NCBI GenBank assembly: GCA_029718625.1
Contig: CM056380.1
Location: 112,350,302 to 112,414,301, forward strand
Source of the DNA: Synaphobranchus kaupii
Lineage: Eukaryota > Chordata > Actinopteri > Anguilliformes > Synaphobranchidae
Direction of reading: 5' to 3'
Length of the DNA: 64,000 nt
In this document: in pieces, positions 38,813-51,516 of the stretch
How positions within the stretch are numbered: the first letter of the stretch is position 1
Layout of the letters: the number at the start of each line of letters is the position of its first letter
Translations under genes and position numbers: made by a program
Notes under the pieces: generated by a model
The model's input: only the letters and a program-made list of their open reading frames with translations
The model's database searches: none
What the model was told of the DNA's origin: nothing

Positions 38813-38987
38813 GGGCTTGATTTACTAAAGCCTTTAGCGGGTGCAAAACCTTTTAGCACGCACAAAACCAATAACATGACCAATCATTGGTCATGGTATT
38901 TGTTTTGCACCAATCATTGCTTGTTTTATTGGTTTTGTGTGTGCTACAAGGTTTTGCACATGCTAAAGGTCTTAGTAAATCAGGCCC
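38813..38987. mobile_element. Palindromic MITE, copy 2
   Basis: Same family as 35712-35887: ends GGGCTTGATTTACTAAAGCC and inverse GGTCTTAGTAAATCAGGCCC, 175 bp, flanked here by TTT on both sides. The interior pairs ACCAATAACATGACC with its inverse. Confidence 0.8.
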
Positions 38988-38997
38988 TTTGTCTTCT

Positions 38998-39050
38998 CTC
39001 ATTGAAAGTCGCTTTGGATAAGAGCGCCTACCAAGTGACAGTAATGTAAT
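38998..39050 (+). mobile_element. SINE tail fragment
   Basis: GTCGCTTTGGATAAGAGCGC followed by ACAGTAATGTAATG is the 3' tail of the SINE family seen at 44849. The head is missing. Confidence 0.7.
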
Positions 39051-39059
39051 GACTGGTCT

Positions 39060-41670
39060 GCCTTCATCACTAGCTTGTGACTGCTTCAGAAATGTCAGAT
39101 GGAGTAAAGGATTTGGCTAATTAAATCTCATATTATGTAGACATTTTACGACACATTTTATGTTTGGGCTCAAATTGACACCAAAAGTTTAAACTGACAT
39201 AATACTATTGTACTAGAAATCTTTTGACACTTTCTGCATTACCTTTTGTGTGTCTCTTTTGTGAAACATCTCATGTTAGAGCCTGATGTGAGTGAAAGTT
39301 TGTGAAGTTTAAAACCTGTATGGGAAAGTGTCACCACAATCACCTACAAAAAAGCAGATAAAAATCAAAAAGTTTGTATATTTTCTTACATTTTATACAG
39401 CTACCCCACAACACCTTTTTATACAAAGTTTTGAAAACATAGCATTATGTTTATTGCATTTTTACTATTTAATCCCCAGGAATTATGAAATGTCATATAG
39501 TGTCAAGATGACAAAATAAGATTATCTGGTATTTAAGAGACATCAAACACAATTAGACCAGTCAAACACTGGTCAAATTGACCCCAAACATAATATTAGA
39601 GTTAATTAAAAGCAGAAGTTCATATGAGATCCAAAGACGGCATCCCCTCTAATTATGCACACGCTGCTCTGTTGGAACTCCAATGCCAATGATTCCAGTG
39701 AAAAATCAGTAAAGTTGTTGAGTTGGGAGCCATGGCAACCCTGTCGGTGAAGCTTTGCGGGCCCAGATTTGTACGAGTAGTGGAGCGACGGGTGAACTGG
39801 CAGTCAGAACGCAGGCAGGAGCTGTAAATGTTAACGTACAGAGAGAAAGGCACCCTGCAGTGTGTGTGAGGGGCGGGGTACAGGCGGGCCGGTTTTTGGG
39901 CGGGGGGTGTGTGTAACGTGGTCCCTGAACAGAGGGGTGCCCTCGAGAGAGAGAGAGCGAGAGCGAGAGCGAGAGCAGGAAATACACTTTGATCTTTACC
40001 CGCGCGCGGTTCCACTTACCGCAACAGTGCTCCCTGAGACCGCCCATGTATGGGGTATGGCGGGAGACCTCTTGTTCGAGCCCCTGTTGCCTCCTTGGTG
40101 CCAGGGGTGATGCTGATCAGAGGGAGACAGAGGGTTTTGGACTGATGGCTAATAATGGCCTAATGACTCTACAATGGATGCTAATTTAACAGTTAAGAGA
40201 TTCAGCCAAAGCAATCAACAGCTTTGGAGTTTCGGGTTACGCATGTATGTCAATGGCATACTTATGTAGCCTATACAAACAAGTGTCATCTACAATGAAC
40301 GGTTCCTAATATGTACATTCAAAAAAAAATACCCAGTGTTTTTCGGAAGGGATTAAAGCAATGTTAATTGTGTAGGACTTGTGTAATAGCATTGTACAGC
40401 TGCTCGGTCAGTCAGAGTGTTTGTTGGAATGTTTATTCAACGATGGTGGAGGAAATAACAAGATGCACGCATCATAAAGTCAGTGGAGTCACATTGTTCT
40501 CCATCACAGAACTTACTGGACATGCATTGACACCAACCAATCTTACTATTTGAATATTCACATGAATATACAAGCATCACAGGCATTAAGAGATGCTCTT
40601 GATGGCTTGAAAACTAGCTAATCAGTCTATCTGTTTGGTTTTGTAAGAAATATGAGTGTGTGAACAAATTCATTAAGTTATGAAGTCATTTCTTGGACAT
40701 ATGTCACACCCACCTTGTAAATATGTGTCAGGAAGCACCGTGTAGAATTGGGGTAGTAGCATATTAAATGGTTTATTCACAAAACTGACTTATTGTCACA
40801 TTTGCATTTTCATCCGAATATTTTTCCTGACCCCCTTAGCTTGGCTAATAAATTATTCCTAAAAAAAAAATTAAAAAAAGTTTAGTGTGAGCAAAATTGA
40901 TCACTTTTTTTTGTATCTTTAGCTTGTAAAGCCAGGCCTGTGGAAATGGTGCGCCCGTTAGTTAGCTGGAGTGGTGCTGGTGAGGATTCTCCCCGTAACT
41001 ATGGCAATCCAGATTACATGGGGCTAGAAAAGGACTAAGGAAATTGAACAGATGTTGGCCTGCACTGTTGATTTGCAGACTGATGACGGTGGCACATAGA
41101 CAGTTCAAATTAATGGCTTGTTAGTCTCAACCAGCCTCCTTTGTGAGATGTTTTCAAAATGGTTGATTTACTGCAAAGTGGCTCCTGGTGTGTGCACGCA
41201 GGCAGAACGGATTCAGATCGATTCGGGTGAAACTGATTGATCAGCTATTTAAGTTGGCGGCATGTTTACTGAAACGGACCATGCAAAGCCTATACTTTCT
41301 TGTTCTCTCAATACAAATCAAAGCCTCCTGCTACTCCTGCCAAATTATTCCACATCTGTTATTTCACTTTGATACTCCAGTCTTGATGGATGGATGTGAT
41401 GTTACCAAAAAAAAAACAAAAAAAAAAACTGTAATTGACTGTAAGCGAAAACCGTTAGCAAAATTACTATCTGTCTTGTCGTCTCAAAAATGACAACACT
41501 TCAAACTGTAAGTTGAATAGTCAAAACTATAGAATGTACAGTTTGTTGATTTTAGAGAAACTGAAAGCTACATAAATCACAGAGCTTAAAGAATGTCTGG
41601 GTTGATTCTTACTTTGACACAGCATCAGTGGGACTGAGGGAACATGATGAGCATCAGGTTTGGACAACCC
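39060..41670. other. Intergenic, no gene seen
   Basis: No exon recognised. A GA-rich simple repeat at 39944-39976 is the only clear structure. The open frames across it look like by-products. Confidence 0.6.
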
Positions 41671-41679
41671 AGCTGAATC

Positions 41680-41762
41680 TAAACTCCTTCTAGTACTGTT
41701 AATGTACCGTTAACTCCTTCTAGTACTGTTAATGTACCGTTAACTCCTTCTAGTACCGTTAA
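41680..41762. repeat. 30-bp tandem repeat, about 2.7 copies
   Basis: The unit contains AACTCCTTCTAGTACTGTTA and ATGTACCGT, repeated almost exactly. Confidence 0.95.
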
Positions 41763-41897
41763 TGAATAAACCCAACAATGATGTGCCAAAGGCGCCATTG
41801 AAAAGTGTTTTTTATTGTATGTGAGTAACTGCCCTTGTTTTGATTTACTTATGCCAATCTCTTGGAAACTCGCTCCACGAAACCAGTCACTGTTTTT

Positions 41898-42221
41898 GGT
41901 CACACTTTAAACAAAGTCTCCATATAAAGGCCTTATATGGCATGTATAAAGCCAAATGTGTTATGCCAAATGCGTCACAGTTAGCCTAGCATCCTACATA
42001 AGCATGTTTTATCTCTCCCTGTATGTTTAGCCATTAGTCAGGTGACATTGTTGGCTATGTCACATTTGGCATAACATGTCGCGTAATAAGGTGTTATGTC
42101 ATTTTTTACAAAGCATGACATTTGCTTATGTATGATTTTTGAAGCCATTATGTCACATTTATGAAGGCTTTATATATGCTATATAAAGCCTTTATATGGA
42201 GAATTTCTTTAAAGTGTGACC
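41898..42221. mobile_element. MITE with GGTCACACTTTAAA ends and 6-bp duplication
   Basis: Left end GGTCACACTTTAAACAAAGT with CTCCATATAAAGGC, right end the inverse with CTTTAAAGTGTGACC. GTTTTT flanks both ends (41892-41897 and 42222-42227). About 324 bp, non-coding, with internal repeats of TTATGTCA-like motifs. Confidence 0.75.
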
Positions 42222-42229
42222 GTTTTTTA

Positions 42230-44840
42230 TCTTTGAATTATAAAGGACCAGGTGCATGCAGGAGAATCATCAAGCCAGATTAAATCCACAAGGTGTTTTA
42301 CAATTTAAGGACTAGCTAACATTAAGCATAACACTGGGGTAGATTGGAAAGGAACTGCCCTGATCTCTGAGAATAACTGCAGGAGATCTCTAATTACACT
42401 GCTGTCCTTTTCTTAAATATAAAAACTTTTCCACAACAAAACAAATCTCTGACAGGAGCAGATAGCTGCTATTGTACATTAAATCTCAGGTCAGGAAAGA
42501 ATTTGTGAAATAACAGGGATTTAAAATAACTCTTAATTGAGAGGATAACAGGAAATGGGAGACTAAAGACATGGAACACATGCAAAATCAGCACTCATAT
42601 TAATGAATACTCCCCAGTGCATTATTGAATTCTGAGTCCATGGGAACATTCGCCATAATCATTAAAAAGTATGGTTTGTTCTGTATTTTGTGGGCCATTC
42701 TGTACCATATATTGCATTCAGCAGAGGCTCTCCAAAATGCTGTCCTCAGATTCTCGGGGGTGGGGGTGGGGGGGGTGAAAAAAAAGCCGTACAAATCATT
42801 CACCAAGGGGACACTTCATCCCATTCTTTGGATAATTGTGGATGAAAACAGCTTCTATATTCTCACCTTGGGAGGCTGCGGTCCATCATGTAGCTTATTA
42901 ACGATTTTACAAAGCAGGTCACGGCTGGAGACTGCCAGTACGCCGGTGATATTTACCGCCTGACGCCCTGGCTGTAGGCGGGGGGCGGGGGGGCGGGGGA
43001 GAGGACGGCTTCTGCAGATTGTACTCGCCTCCCTGACATCACCGACATTCCCAGCTCTGGGAAAATAAACATGTAAGGCCGTCGCGTACAAACAAATGCC
43101 TGCAGCTATGGAGCGAGCTAAGCGTATGCTCTGTTTTTTACGGGTTAAGGTCCGACACGGATTAAGCAAGGTGTTCTTAGAATAAGAAACAGCGGCGAGG
43201 ACTAAGGCTTTGAACGATGGCACTGCTAATATCAGCTTTGAGTCCACTGGGAAACAAAGGGCAGCATCAGGAGGAATCGTTTGCAAACCGAGACTTGCGG
43301 TGTCGTGGCTGCGTGCTCCTCTGATTTATAGAAGGACATCTGAGCGGCCATTATGGGTCACTTGTTTCAAATCAATAAGCTGAAAAATCTGCAACCGCTT
43401 TCCATACGGAGTCATCAGTGAGATACACTCTTGCTCTTAATAATTAAAATACTGAATTCCAAGAATCAATGTTACTCGAGAGTCACATTTTATCAGCTTG
43501 GATATTAGATCAAGGAAATCGCAAAATATTTGTACATTTGCCTCCTATAAAATACATTTGCGCTTTGTATTTGTAAGTGTAATGGCCATCATATATGATA
43601 AATTGATTTTGACTTACTATGCTGCCATTACTTATCAAAGAGCCTGCATATGTTATACACAGGTCAACCATTACATGTGCACACAATATGTTTTACAGTC
43701 CTTTACCCTCCGTGCAGCCAAATCAGCAGACAAAGCAGTTCTGTAATGCTGGGCCTGTTCGGTCATGGATGTAGATCATAAAAGGCTAGCTGTTGTCACG
43801 GTTATGGCCTTGGTTCCCCTGCATCCCCCCCCCCCCAATCCCGGGTGTCACATACGCATCACTCTGAAGAGGGAACGAGGAGCCCCTGGATCCCGGGTGA
43901 TAATAGTTTCCATGACAATGCGGAACACTGAGTGCATCAATGCCAGCCCGGATAAACAGCGGTCCTTTTACAAAAACAAGAAGGTCATTACGGCGGCTTG
44001 TCAAATCAATGTTGAGAGTGTCTCAGCTGATTAAGCCGTCTCCTCTCCGCGCTGACAAGGGTGTCAATAGCGGCGCGCCGCCGGAGTGCAGACAGATGAT
44101 TGGCCCAAAATGCCCATCAGTCACTGAGCTGAGGTAAACTAATGATTCTCCGCGCTGCCTATTAGAGGTACATGACAACTCAATCTTGTTTGCCGAGGGA
44201 AAAAAAAAGAAAAAAAAAAGTGACCTTGCAGTATCATTTGAGGCTGAATTAAATTGGCAAGAGCAGCTAATCTTTACCTGAGGCAATTAACAGAATTAAA
44301 GAACAACAAAGGCTTAGTGGTTTCACAGTGTTCTTCTTCTTTGTTTTTGGACAGGGATGCTTGTAACCTACGGAGGTTTTCTATGGTGAACTATTCGTTT
44401 TGATAAGTGATTCGGCCATATTTTTGGACACATCTCCTGGTGTTTTCACCAAGCTGGGAGATAGCAATATAGCAATCTCAAAGGGAGCTAAAACCTCTGT
44501 GCCACAAGTAAAACTACTAACAGGAATAAATGCACAGGATTATTTCATCAAATGTGCATCATTATGTGCGAAAACATACAAAGCAAATGCAGTTCCCTTT
44601 ATTGAGCTTATTTTATACTTTCTGCTATGAAGTCAGTGTCTTTGGAATACCATAAAACGATGTAGCAATTTTGCCATCGATATGATTAACAATAAAAATA
44701 TATATTTGTTAGGGCCCAGAGAAATATTTGGTTTGTATTTTTCATTTCAGTCAACCAACCCCAAGGGATCAACAGAGCAACAAGTCAAACGGTCATTTAA
44801 TTAATTGGGTTAATCTCTGTTAATCATATGTACATATGCG
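42230..44840. other. Intergenic, no gene seen; GC-rich islands
   Basis: No exon recognised. 42960-43330 and 43790-44200 are more GC-rich and less repeat-like than their surroundings, as conserved non-coding elements often are. This is a weak inference from composition only. Confidence 0.4.
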
Positions 44841-44848
44841 CAGTGTAG

Positions 44849-45085
44849 GCGGCAGTCTAGTATAATGGTTAAGGAACTGGCCTTGTAACCGAAAGGTTGC
44901 AGGTTCGATTCCCAGGTAGGACACTGCCGTTGTACCCTTGTAACGCAAGGTACCTAACCTGAATCGCTTCAGTATATATCCAGCTGTGTAAATGGATGCA
45001 TAACAAATGCTAAAAAAAAAAAAAAAAGTTGTGTAAGTCGCTCTGGATAAGAGCGTCTGCTAAATGCCTGTAATGTAATGTAATG
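44849..45085 (+). mobile_element. tRNA-derived SINE, full-length copy
   Basis: GGCGGCAGTCTAGTATAATG starts the head, with an A box at TAGTATAATGG and a B box at GGTTCGATTCC. GGACACTGCCGTTGTACCC, CTTCAGTATATATCCAGCTG, an A run, then the tail GTCGCTCTGGATAAGAGCGT and CTGCTAAATGCCTGTAATG, ending in TAATG repeats. It is the best-preserved uninterrupted + strand copy. Confidence 0.95.
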
Positions 45086-45089
45086 TCTC

Positions 45090-46855
45090 ATAATTCACCC
45101 GTGTTTCTCAGTTTTCAGATTCACAATAGTACATTTATTTATTTCCCCTCCCATCTGTGACCATCCTGTTCTTTATAATATTGCTCTTGTATACAAGCTT
45201 TTCCAATGAGTGATTAGGAGCAAGCTCACAGAATTATGCTTCATCATTACTTCAGGCAGTAGTCAAAATAAATGATCTAATTTCAGCATAAAGCTATATT
45301 GGCAATGGTCAATCAAGTACTGTCTCGATATTCGTCTCCAGCCTTGATCTTTAAAAATCTACTGGGGGATTCTGTCATCTTCATGCTGAATAGGATAAAT
45401 TGCAACAGAAAAAGCTATTTTCAGCCAAATAGTGCCCATTGTGGGGTGAGCTTCTGATTATCTGCCTAACTGCGCTGCACACTTATGTCTAGATGTGAAA
45501 ATACAATTATCAAATACAATCTAGCGCAGAAGGATCCTTAATATTCTTTCAATGCACTGCACTTTAATCTCAGATGTTTAAAAGGACCCAAACAGACACA
45601 TTAAAGTCCTGATCAAGAGCAAAAGGAAGTTTGTTCACCATATTCTCATATTCACACAGAAGAGTGTGTGGCAACACCGCATGTCCTATGACTAACACAG
45701 CATGTATGTACACTGTACAGTGAATAGCAGTCATATGTATGTCTCATTGTCAGCCAAACATAATGACATTACCTCATTTATTTGCCTTGAAGATGATCTT
45801 ACCCCATGCATGGTTAAGCGCAAGCCTGCCAATAATTCATTTTTTCAAAGGGTATGATGTCTTATTCCAGTACACTCTGAGAAAGGCTGTAAGCCAAGGC
45901 ATCAATAGATTTAATGTCTTGTGCTGCCACAACAGCTGCGGTGAGAAATAAAAAACATTGTTAAAAAGGTTTTCAAAATTTTATCAATCAAAATTTTGAT
46001 AGTGATGTTTCTTTTTTTTTTCTTGTACAATCACTCCACATTTGGTTTTGTCTTGGTCTGTCTAAATACCAGCACCTCACCTCTATTGCAGGTGCAATGT
46101 TTCAAACATAACGGACATCAACAGGTATCCTTCCCTGGCTGAACGCCTGAGTCTTCATCCGACACCTGTTCTGTTCTTCAACTTAACTAAGAAAACTTTC
46201 ATACTGGATTCTAATAAGACAGGAAGATCAGAGCTACTTTGAAAAGTCTGTGTAACGGTGGACTTAATCTCCCATAGGAATGATATAACTATTGCTCAAT
46301 ATTTTCCAAGTTGAGCTTCCCTCAATTCTGTAGTTTCCTACATCTACACTTGTTTCTATTGTGTCAAAGGTGGCCCATTCAGTGATTCGCAGTTAAGTAA
46401 TGATGGACCAAATCATGTGTGATTGTGTGCCCAACACCGTTACCTAGCAACCCCAAACTTAGGTTTCCATATGGGGTTCTGTCGCGTCATCGATTTCGAT
46501 CAATAGAACCCGCCGTAAAACTTTCACAATCTGCGCTGATAGGAATGAAGCAGTCTACCCTTAACAGATGCAGTGTCCAAGACTTGGGAAAAGCTCTTTG
46601 TCACTTTGTTAAATTGCAGCTTCCCTGACCTGGCCAGGGTTTATTTGCGTCAGCTTGTTGACCATACCTTACCCAATGCAATCCGGTAAAGCTGGTACTA
46701 CGGACCTGGTTAATAAAGACCAGGTATGTCTGCTCTTTGTCACCCATTCTCTCGTTGGTTGTTTTAATTTGCGGAAAATTAGGAATGATAAAAAGTTGGT
46801 GTGGAAGTGTGAGAAATTTTCCATTGTTATAGTTATAGCTAATTCTTAGCTTTTT
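45090..46855. other. Intergenic, no gene seen
   Basis: No exon or clear repeat recognised on either strand. Confidence 0.6.
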
Positions 46856-46859
46856 TTTT

Positions 46860-47055
46860 AGTCAGATGGACAGGAAATCATGTTTAACTACTCGTTACTT
46901 CAACTCAATTTTATTTTATTTTATTGGAAAATAGAATAAAGACGTAAGTCTCATGTCTGTCCATGAATTAAAAAAATGGCCAAAAGATTTATTATTCCAT
47001 TTTTGGAGTCAAATGGATAGGAAATCATATTTATTTAACTATTGTGTTGATACTC
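46860..47055 (-). repeat. Decayed satellite monomers outside the array
   Basis: Two degraded segments carry GGACAGGAAATCATGTTTAA and GGATAGGAAATCATATTTAT, followed by TTGTGTTGATACTCAAC. They align with the right-arm monomer (GATGGGAAATCATGTGTATT ... GTGTTGAAATAA). They are in right-arm orientation, opposite to the adjacent left arm. Confidence 0.65.
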
Positions 47056-47064
47056 AACTCTTCC

Positions 47065-47460
47065 TCACCTCACCCAGCTTCTTATCCAGACCATGGTCAC
47101 CTCACGCCTGGACTACTGCAACACCCTGCTCGCAAGTCTACCAGCCTGCACCATTCTGCCTCCAACTGGTCCAGAATGCAGCTGCCCGGCTTGTGTTCAA
47201 CCTCCCGTAGTTCTCCCATGTCACACCCCTGCTGAGGTCACTCCACTGTCACAGCCAGGATCAGGTTCAAAGTTCTGACCCTGGCCTACATTGCAGCCAA
47301 TAGGACAGGCTCTACCTACCTGCAGGACTTAATCCAGCATTATGTTCCTGCTCAACCACTTCGCTCTGCTACAACAGGGCGAATCGCACTTCCCCCCTCC
47401 GTGTCAACGGCTCTCGCTAGCTTTTCCACCCTAGCTCCCCAGCGGTGGAATGAACTCCCA
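47065..47460 (+). mobile_element. L2-like LINE fragment (end of reverse transcriptase ORF)
   Basis: With one or two frame shifts it reads TMVTSRLDYCNTLLASLPAC, LQLVQNAAARLVFNLP, VTPLLRS, IRFKVLTLAYIAANRTGSTY and APQRWNELP. These blocks are typical of the region after the reverse transcriptase in L2/CR1-type LINEs. 5' truncated and broken at the 3' side by a SINE at 47461. Confidence 0.85.
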
Positions 47461-47693
47461 TTACATTACATTACATTACAGGCATTTAGCAGACGCTCTT
47501 ATCCAGAGCGACTTACACAACTTATTAGCATTTTTTACATATTATCCATTTATACAGCTGGATATAGACTGAAGCGATTCAGGTTAAGTACCTTGCTCAA
47601 GGGTACAACGGCAGTGTCCTACCTCGGAATCGAACCTGCAACCTTTTGGTTACAAGTCCAGTTCCTTAACCATTATACTACACTGCCGCCCAT
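47461..47693 (-). mobile_element. tRNA-derived SINE
   Basis: Complete inverted copy, from the TTACATTACATTACATTACA tail and GCAGACGCTCTTATCCAGAG through GGAATCGAACCTGCAACC (B box) to CATTATACTACACTGCCGCC (A box side). It sits inside the LINE fragment or at its end. Confidence 0.95.
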
Positions 47694-47699
47694 TCTTCT

Positions 47700-50600
47700 A
47701 CGTTCTACTCAAACACTATAGTCTTTTGTCTTTTCCCCAGTTTCCAATAAAACACATTTTTCATCATAAATGTATACTAACACATTTTTATTTGTTTATT
47801 TCAACAGAGTAAGTAAAGAAACATGATTTCCCATCAATCTAACTGAAAAACCGGCATTTAAAATTTTATGGCCATTTTGTCACTTTTTGGACATAAGACT
47901 ATTTTGTAGTCTTTTTACCACTTTCCAATTAACCACATGTTTTATCATGAATGTATAATAACACATTTTTATTTGTTTATTTCAACACAGTAAGTAAATA
48001 CACATGATTTCCCATCAATCTAACTGAAAAACCGGCATTTAAAATTTTATGGCCATTTTGTCACTTTTTGGACATAAGACTATAGTCTTTTGTCTTTTCC
48101 CCAGTTACCAATAAAACACATTTTTCATCATAAATGTGTAATAACACATTTTTATTTGTTTATTTCAACACAGTAAGTAAAGACACATGATTTCCCATCA
48201 ATCTAACTGAAAAACCGGCATTTAAAATTTTATGGCCATTTTGTCACTTTTTGGACATAAGACTATATATAGTCTTTTGTCTTTTTCCCAGTTTCCAATA
48301 AAACACATTTTTCAATATGAATCTATAATAACACATTTTTATTCACTTATTTCAACACAGTAAGTAAATACACATGATTTCCCATCAATCTAACTGAAAA
48401 ACCGGCATTTAAAATTTTATGGCCATTTTGTCACTTTTTGAAGATAAGACTATAGTGTAGTGCTTTTACCACTTTCCAATTAACCACATGTTTTATCATG
48501 AATGTACAATAACACATTTTTATTTGTTTATTTCAACAGAGTAAGTAAATACACATGATTTCCCATCAATCTAACTGAAAAAGCAGCATTTAAAATTTTA
48601 TGGCCATTGTGTCACTTTTTGAAGATAAGACTATAGTCTTTTGTCTTTTCCCCAGTTTCCAAAAAAACACATTTTATTCACTTATTTCAACACAGTAAGT
48701 AAATACACATGATTTCCCATCAATCTAGAAAAACCGGCATTTAAATTTTATGGCCATTTTGTCACTTTTTGGACATAAGACTATAGTCTTTTGTCTTTTC
48801 CCCAGTTTCCAAAAAAACACATTTTTCATCATAAATGTATACTAACACATTTCTATTTGTTTATTTCAACACAGTAAGTAAATACACATGATTTCCCATC
48901 AATCTAACTGAAAAACCGGCATTTAAAATTTTATGGCCATTTTGTCACTTTTTGGACATACGTAAGACTATATATAGTCTTTTGTCTTTTCCCCAGTTAC
49001 CAATAAAACACATTTTTCATCATAAATGTGTAATAACACATTTTTATTTGTTTATTTTAACACAGTAAGTTAATACACATGATTTCCCATCAATCTAACT
49101 GAAAAACCGGCATTTAAAATTTTATGGCCATTTTATCACTTTTTGGACATAAGACTATATACGTATAGTCTTTTGTCTTTTCCCCAGTTTCCAATAAAAC
49201 ACATTTTTCAACATAAATGTATACTAACACATTTTTATTTGTTTATTTCAACACAGTAAGTAAATACACATGATTTCCCATCAATCTAACTGAAAAACCA
49301 GCATTTAAAATTTTATGGCCATTTTGTCACTTTTTGGACATAAGACTATATATAGTCTTTTGTCTTTTTCCCAGTTTCCAATAAAACACATTTTTCAATA
49401 TGAATCTATAATAACACATTTTTATTCACTTATTTAAACACAGTAAGTAAATACACATGATTTCCCATCAATCTAGAAAAACCGGCATTTAAAATTTTAT
49501 GGCCATTGTGTCACTTTTTGAAGATAAGACTATAGTCTTATGTCTTATCCACAGTTTCCAATAAAACACATTTTTATTCACTTATTTCAACACAGTAAGT
49601 AAATACGCATGATTTCCCATCAATCTAGAAAAACCGGCATTGAAATTTTATGGCCATTTTATCACTTTTTGGACATAAGACTGTAGTCTTTTGTCTTTTC
49701 CCCAGTTTCCAATAAAACACATTTTTATTTGTTTATTTCAACACAGTAAGTAAATACACATGATTTCCCATCAATCTACAAAAACCTGCATTTAAAATTT
49801 TATGGCCATTTTGTCACTTTTTGGACATAAGACTATATATAGTCATGTCTTTTCCCCAGTTTCCAATAAAACACATTTTTCATCATAAATGTATAATAAC
49901 ACATTTTTATTTGTTTATTTCAACACAGTAAGTTAATTCACATGATTTCCCATCAATCTAACTGAAAAACCGGCATTTAAAATTTTATGGCCATTGTGTC
50001 ACTTTTTGAAGATAAGACTATAGTCTTATGTCTTATCCACAGTTTCCAATAAAACACATTTTTATTCACTTATTTCAACACAGTAAGTAAATACACATGA
50101 TTTCCCATCAATCTGAAAAACCGGCATTTAAAATTTTATGGCCATTTTGTCACTTTTTGGACATAAGACTGTAGTCTTTTGTCTTTTCCCCAGTTACCAA
50201 TAAAACACATTTTTCATCATAAATGTATACTAACACATTTTTATTTGTTTTTTTCAACACAGTAAGTAAATACACATGATTTCCCATCAATCTAACTGAA
50301 AAACCGGCATTTAAAATTTTATGGCCATTTTGTCACTTTTTGAAGATAAGACTATAGTGTAAGTGTTTTTACCACTTTCCAATTAACCACATGTCTTATC
50401 CACAGTTTCCAATAAAACACATTTTATTCACTTATTTCAACACAGTAAGTAAATACACATGATTTCCCATCAATCTGAAAAACCGGCATTTAAAATTTTA
50501 TGGCCATTGTGTCACTTTTTGGACATAAGACTATAGTCTTTTGTCTTTTCCCCAGTTTCCAAAAAAACACATTTTTCATCATAAATGTATACTAACACAT

Positions 50601-51516
50601 TTCTATTTGTTTATTTCAACACAGTAAGTAAATACACATGATTTCCCATCAATCTAACTGAAAAACCGGCATTTAAAATTTTATGGCCATTTTGTCACTT
50701 TTTGGACATACGTAAGACTATATATAGTCTTTTGTCTTTTCCCCAGTTACCAATAAAACACATTTTTCATCATAAATGTGTAATAACACATTTTTATTTG
50801 TTTATTTTAACACAGTAAGTTAATACACATGATTTCCCATCAATCTAACTGAAAAACCGGCATTTAAAATTTTATGGCCATTTTATCACTTTTTGGACAT
50901 AAGACTATATACGTATAGTCTTTTGTCTTTTCCCCAGTTTCCAATAAAACACATTTTTCAACATAAATGTATACTAACACATTTTTATTTGTTTATTTCA
51001 ACACAGTAAGTAAATACACATGATTTCCCATCAATCTAACTGAAAAACCAGCATTTAAAATTTTATGGCCATTTTGTCACTTTTTGGACATAAGACTATA
51101 TATAGTCTTTTGTCTTTTTCCCAGTTTCCAATAAAACACATTTTTCAATATGAATCTATAATAACACATTTTTATTCACTTATTTAAACACAGTAAGTAA
51201 ATACACATGATTTCCCATCAATCTAGAAAAACCGGCATTTAAAATTTTATGGCCATTGTGTCACTTTTTGAAGATAAGACTATAGTCTTATGTCTTATCC
51301 ACAGTTTCCAATAAAACACATTTTTATTCACTTATTTCAACACAGTAAGTAAATACGCATGATTTCCCATCAATCTAGAAAAACCGGCATTGAAATTTTA
51401 TGGCCATTTTATCACTTTTTGGACATAAGACTGTAGTCTTTTGTCTTTTCCCCAGTTTCCAATAAAACACATTTTTATTTGTTTATTTCAACACAGTAAG
51501 TAAATACACATGATTT
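47700..51516 (+). repeat. Satellite array, left arm, about 21 monomers of about 183 bp
   Basis: The monomer contains ACACATGATTTCCCATCAAT, CTAACTGAAAAACCGGCATT, AAAATTTTATGGCCATTTTG, TCACTTTTTGGACATAAGAC, TATAGTCTTTTGTCTTTTCC, CCAGTTTCCAATAAAACACA, TTTTTATTTGTTTATTTCAA and CACAGTAAGTAAATA. Each has the short palindrome AAGACTATAGTCTT at its middle, with TATA or ACGTA variants. Several monomers are shortened. AT-rich and non-coding. Confidence 0.97.
48765..51516 (+). repeat. Higher-order duplication, 1750-bp offset
   Basis: The segment 48765-49766 recurs at 50515-51516 with the same diagnostic variants in the same order: CATACGTAAGACTATATATA (48957 and 50707), TATACGTATAGTC (49157 and 50907) and AAGACTGTAGTCTT (49677 and 51427). 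By eye the two are identical or nearly so over about 1 kb, up to the gap. Confidence 0.9.

Noticed and set aside
39653..40110. Overlapping open frames of 82-120 codons on both strands
   Set aside because: They arise from a GA-rich repeat and GC-rich flanks. No known protein motif and no consistent splice sites.
44849..45085. tRNA gene (A and B boxes present)
   Set aside because: The head cannot fold into a full cloverleaf, and it continues into a SINE body and tail found at three other places in the window.
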